Part shown: positions 57,636 through 62,000 of the stretch, piece by piece
Numbering within the stretch: position 1 is the first letter of the stretch
Layout: every line of letters begins with the position of its first letter
Assembly: GCA_029204225.1 (NCBI GenBank)
Contig: CM055104.1
Span: forward strand, 28,030,253-28,092,252
Direction: 5' to 3'
Origin: Diphasiastrum complanatum
Taxonomy: Eukaryota; Streptophyta; Lycopodiopsida; Lycopodiales; Lycopodiaceae
DNA length: 62,000 bases
The notes under the pieces: model-generated
Seen by the model: only the letters and a program-made list of their open reading frames with translations
What the model was told of the DNA's origin: nothing
The model's database searches: none
Program-made: the position numbers and the translations under genes

Positions 57636-58036
57636 TTTCAAAGTCTGAGTGTTCTGGTAATCTTGGCCTCAAACACACAATTTCTTGATGAATTTCAACC
57701 TTTTGCAACATTTAATGCAATCTTTCGAGTAAGTTCTTTATAGTACAAAATCAAAGGTGATCTTAAATATCATGATATGCTGATCCTTTGCTTCATCAAA
57801 GGTTGATGGCTCTCGACACTTCAAAATGTCACATATTAGGGCATAGTTCAGATGTAACGATCTTTAGACTTCTTTTCCCGTGTTGATCTTCTCACTTCTC
57901 CTTGTGTGCTAGATCCTAGTTAATTTAGCTTTGCATCCTTTATGATCTTTTCATACCATTTTGGTATCTTAGATGCAGGTGATACACTACGTGGAGAGTA
58001 TGTGTCCCAAGGAGTGTCCAAGTAATGTCTCTTACT

Positions 58037-60402
58037 TCAAACCGATTTCTCCTTTATTGTTCCTATTGGCAAGTACCTTCCCCTAGGCTCTTGGATAGGT
58101 GGTGTCATCTCACACTCACCATCTTGACTCTCGTCTTCATGTGCATCATCCTGTGGAACGTCTTCTTCATCTTCTTCTTCCAAAATTGTGAAAAGTCTTT
58201 TGATGCTTTCATCACTTGCATGGCCTTCATCTTCATATCTATGCGTCTCATCAAAGATCACATCTTTGCTTATGTGAATCTTGTTCATTACAGGATCAAA
58301 ACACCTGTATGGCTTCATCCTTTCATCATAATCGACAAAGATACACTTGATTGCTTTAGAGTCAAGTTTCTTTCGCTCCTCCTTTGGCACATGTACATAG
58401 GCCCTACATCCAATGACATGAAACTTGTCGATTTTTGGCTTTATTCCTGTAAATGCTTCTTCGGGAGTCACATTTGGAACCGCAACTGTAGGGCTCATGT
58501 TTTGCAAAGACATTGTTGCATTGCACACTTCCGACCAAAGTCAATCGGTCAAGCCCATTTGCTTCATCATGGAGTGTGCAATCTCCATAATAGTCATGTT
58601 TTTCCTTTCAGCTACACCATTACTATGCGATGTGTGTGATTGTGTGAATTGTCTTTTGATGTCGTGTTCCTTGCAAAAGTCCTCAGAATCATCAGATTTT
58701 TATTCGTCCCCTCTATCAAATCTTAGCACTTTGATATGTGCATCCAGTTGGTTCTCTACTAAAGTCTTAAACTCCTTGAAGAGAGTAAAAGCGTCAGATT
58801 TTTCTTCAAGAAATAAATCCATGTCCCCCTAGAGTAATCATCTATGAAAGTCATTAGATAATATGCTTTCCCCAATGACATGGTCTTCATTGGGCCGCAC
58901 GGGTCGCTGTGAATAAGCTCCAACGGTTTCTTAGCTCTTGCAGCTCCACCTTTCTTGAATGTCTCCTTGTGATGCTTTTCCATGATGCATCCTTCACATA
59001 TTGTGTGATGATCATCCTGTAATGCTGGTAATCCTATTACCATCTTCAGCTTTGCCATCAATCTCAAGCTCCCATAGTCCAAATGGCCAAGTCTTCTGTG
59101 CCACAACTCGGATTGAAATGCTGTTGAGATAGCCAAACCATATTCACCTGCTTTTGCATCATCCAATTTATAAAGGCCACAATTATTTTCTCTATAAACC
59201 TTCGCCACCACTCTATGGTTGTGGTTCATATCCTTCATAAGGCATCCATCCTTGACAAATTCAACCTTAAGATGTTGATTTGCCATTACTCCAATATAAA
59301 GCAAACTCTTTTTGAGTCCATGAACATAAAGCACATTAGGAATATTCTTGATTTTACCATCAGAAAACTACATAGGTACATTGCCAACACCCTGTATTTG
59401 GCATTCCTCCCCATTGGCTTGAGTGACCTTGTCCCCATCATGGATTGGTGAGAGTTTCTCAAACCAATCACATTTCCCGGTCATATGCCTTGTGGCGCCT
59501 GAATCTATAAACCATCTGGCACCATCATCAACCTGGGATGCCAATGCCGATGAGAAGACACTTGTCTCGTCATCTTTCCCATCATCTTCGGCAATGTTGA
59601 CTTGTTGTTTCACCTTTCCCGTCTTTATGTCCACTTTCTTCTTGTAACACTTGTATGCCCAATGACCCAGTTTGTGGCAATAGTGACATTTGCGTTTCTT
59701 CTTCTTTTTGGCCTTCGATGATGACTCTTCCTCGTCATCATCATCCTTGGATTTCTTGAGAATCCTTTTCCATCCTTTCTGCTTGCCTTTGGCAAGCAAG
59801 GCTTGATCATCCTGTGCCTTGACTTCACCACTTCGTAGCATTGCTCTTCCTGCAACATGATTCCGTGGAAGTCTTCAAAAGTAGGCAATCTCTCCCTCGA
59901 AGCGATGCCGCTCACAAACATCTGTAACCCTTCCAAGCCACTGCTCATAGTGGTATGTACCAATTCAATGTCCCTAATTGATTCTCCAATTGCCACAAGT
60001 TGATCTCTCAGCTCCTTTATCTTGGTGAAGAAAGATCCCACCGATTCGCCTTCTTCCATCCTGACTACGTTCAATCTCGACTTTAAGAACATGGCTCTTG
60101 AAATTGCATTTTAAGAGCTTCCCAAGCTCCCCTAACTGTCGTGGCATCACTTATATGGGTGATCACATGGTCTTTTATTGAAAGATTGATCAAGGACAAT
60201 GCTCTCTGCGTCTTTTTATCAAAGGCTCTCTCATGTCACCTGGAGTGGTATTTGGCCGGACTTCAATACCTGCTACAATTTCCCATAACTCTTTCTCCAT
60301 CAAAGTGCTCTTCATTTTGAATTTCCAGATGTTGTAGTTAGAAGCCCCATCAAGTTTGTTTGCATCGCCCAAAATTGCCTTATTGATGTTTGCCATTTCC
60401 AA
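58037..60402 (-). pseudogene. Copia gag-protease-integrase, RT missing
   Basis: Gag starts at 60402 (MEMANINKAILGDANKLDGA, then NYNIWKFKMKSTLMEKELWE). Gag continues after shifts (MFLKSRLNVVRMEEGESVGS near 60090, IREL-type block SIRDIELVHTTMSSGLEGL). Zinc knuckle CHYCHKLGHWAYKC is near 59680 and protease RWFIDSGATRHMTG near 59510. GAG-pre-integrase WHRRLGHLDYGSLRLM is near 59095, with a CEGC knuckle. Integrase start ELIHSDPCGPM is near 58910 and FIDDYSRGTW near 58845. A shifted frame gives the integrase end and linker (58528-58037: VIGCRAYVHVPKEERKKLD, an acidic EEEDEEDVPQDD run). RT and RNase H are absent left of 58037. It is dead, but most of the 5' half is legible. Confidence 0.9.
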
Positions 60403-61521
60403 ACTAATTGAAACTTCACCTGTAGGCTAAAAAGTGTATGTCGAAGCCAACCGTGATGTCAGAAATAAAAAATAATGACACTTTTGGCGTGCTCCGAACA
60501 TTTTCTCCACGGCAATCACTCTGTTTTGGCGTATTGTACTTGCAGGTACAGTCAAGGTGCCCTTCGTTTGGAGGCTATAGCCTTTCATTTGGCCAAAATA
60601 GACTAAAGGAGATGAAAATAAGGGCACTTTGAATTTTTGAACTGTCTTTTCACCTTGAAAAGGCTTCACTCTTCACAAAAGTCAGGACCCAACTCTTATT
60701 TCGGGTTGAAAATTTTTAAAGAAGTTGAAGACCTAAAATTACTTCAATCCCATGCAATTGAAGTTTATGATGGATTTAAAAAAATTCAGTGGCTGTTGAT
60801 AAACCAATGGCCCACGTTGCTCCCTGGGTTTACAATCCTCACCGTCGATCCTTTGAAGATCAGATCCTACATCAACAAGAGATTTTTGTGCACTCAAGCT
60901 CGCAGTTCCATACACTGGTGCCTTCCACGCACCAAGTCTTCACTACAAATTAGCGCGCGCGAGCCTCCACGGCTTCTCTATTTGGTTTCAGCTATGGTGA
61001 AAGGGTTTCAAACCCTCTTTGTTGTTCCTCAAAATCTGCCCACGCTTCTCAATCTATGTGCGACTGTCCACGGCCGGTTGACAAATCCCTTCCCACATCA
61101 AGACGCCTAGTTGCACACTTTCACAGCTTCGAACAAGGTTTTGTGCTGAGAGAGATCTTGATTACAACTCCTCCAAACCCTGGCTTCCAAGGAATACACC
61201 TTTCCTTAAGAGTTTCCTCAGTCCTTTTCAGAATTTCTAGCTCTCTCTCCCATTGAGGTCGCCCAACAGCAAGCAATCTTTTGCACCAAACTGCTCTTCA
61301 AACGGTATCGGATTGGATTCAAACCAAGCAACCCTCCTTCTGAATTTTTAGCTTCAATCTTTGTTTGCTTTCTGATTAAGCCGACAATTCCCTGTCTTCA
61401 AGTCGTTCCACGAATCTCTACAGACTCGGTTTTGTGCTTCCTAGCTAACAAACCATTGCAAATTCGCAGCTCTCTGTTCTTGTTCGGTGATTGTAGCCAC
61501 CAAGGGCTCTGATACCAATTT
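60403..61521 (-). other. Leader of the minus-strand copia, right copy, with primer-binding site
   Basis: The untranslated leader lies between the LTR end at 61522 and the gag ATG at 60402. Primer-binding site TTGGTATCAGAGCCC is near 61507-61521. Its inner 61084-61521 matches 56671-57156 directly, and 60757-61055 is inverted relative to 56384-56670. Open frames within it are not supported as genes. Confidence 0.7.
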
Positions 61522-62000
61522 GAGAATACAGTTTAAAAACTCGACCGGATCAATCACCACAGCACAACGTCAAGTGCAATAAGACAAGACAACAGAATTG
61601 CTCTCACACAAACTATATATACAAAACTAATAAGCAAGTACAAAGATAAAGTTGCTTAAAAGCACTCAAAGGGCTCGTAAAAGAAAGACAACCCGATAAT
61701 TCTAGAACTGAGCACACGTGGTGCCGTCGAAATAAGGAAGCATTGTATAAGTCGATCATTGCTATTTTAACTAAAATAAATATGATAATCTAAAAAAAAG
61801 TGAAAGTATTGGAAAATGTTGTTTTAGTGACCTTTGCACGTAGTAAAATGGAAGTGAATTATAGTGAAGCCATTAGGTTGTGTCATAATTGAATGGTCGT
61901 TGAATCGGGTGTGAAGGTTATTCAGTTTCACAGTGCATAATATGCCCAAAAAAGATATTAGATGAGATCAGTTTCAAAGTTCATAATCATGGCTTCAAAC
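61522..62000 (-). mobile_element. LTR family E, right copy, with duplicated flank
   Basis: The LTR at about 61522-61765 serves as 5' LTR for the gag-pol at 58037-60402. The adjoining 61766-62000 repeats 57401-57635. The sequence is cut by the window end. Confidence 0.8.

Noticed and set aside
58025-58639. 204-codon plus-strand frame
   Set aside because: Lies opposite the copia integrase/linker frame; hydrophobic Ile/Phe runs come from the acidic Glu/Asp codons on the other strand.
60637-61110. 157-codon plus-strand frame in the copia leader
   Set aside because: Part of the same segment is inverted at 56384-56670 and open there on the other strand; no domain seen and the element's sense strand is minus.

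Overview
The window looks like gene-poor, repeat-choked nuclear DNA of a land plant with a large genome. The evidence is many Ty1/copia pol fragments of the plant type, LTRs followed by primer-binding sites matching initiator tRNA-Met (TGGTATCAGAGC), a CACTA-type transposase with plant-style introns, and a plant-type two-domain stress-response A/B barrel (Dabb) gene. No organelle or bacterial gene order is visible. A fern or gymnosperm is plausible from the density of old nested copia elements and from a probable Penelope-like reverse transcriptase piece, but the sequence alone does not prove it.

Only two stretches read as intact, non-transposon genes. One (21776-22405, minus) encodes a protein of 209 residues, or 197 from the second ATG. 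It carries the R / STS / QxE signature of the pertussis/cholera-toxin-like (R-S-E) ADP-ribosyltransferase fold, has a TATA box close to its start, and lies below a duplicated upstream module with TGACG elements. I consider it the most interesting locus in the window. The other (39325-39981, minus) is the 218-residue tandem Dabb protein.

Nearly everything else is mobile DNA. From left to right: a palindrome-word cluster (100-460); a gypsy-like LTR piece and a decayed plus-strand copia (1120-4440); a minus-strand copia (4755-6895); the RNase H tail and 3' LTR of copia family A (7480-8951); LTR-type and degenerate repeats (9050-12490); a 50-bp-arm hairpin (12996-13109); and a nearly intact minus-strand copia at 13605-19919. 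That element has 863/864-bp LTRs that appear to differ by one T and a CTCTA target duplication, and it splits an older LTR. After a copia tail (20455-20816) comes the ART-like gene (21776-22405), then a truncated CACTA transposase (23641-25379), a mosaic of LTRs and copia pieces (25380-31760), gypsy and copia tails (32400-33522), a second family A element (33686-38284) lying against a gypsy gag (38285-38900), and the Dabb gene.

The right third holds AT-rich intergenic DNA, an LTR plus a Gln-rich gag-like pseudogene (43500-45691), another copia tail (45800-46700), a probable Penelope-like RT remnant (50112-50540), an LTR/RT chimera (51170-52460), an unrecognised reading frame (55344-55995), and a minus-strand copia (58037-60402). 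That last element is flanked by two direct copies of its leader, LTR and 5' flank (about 56671-57635 and 61080-62000). One segment of the leader is inverted between the copies. All comparisons were made by eye; no alignment, search or divergence calculation was run.
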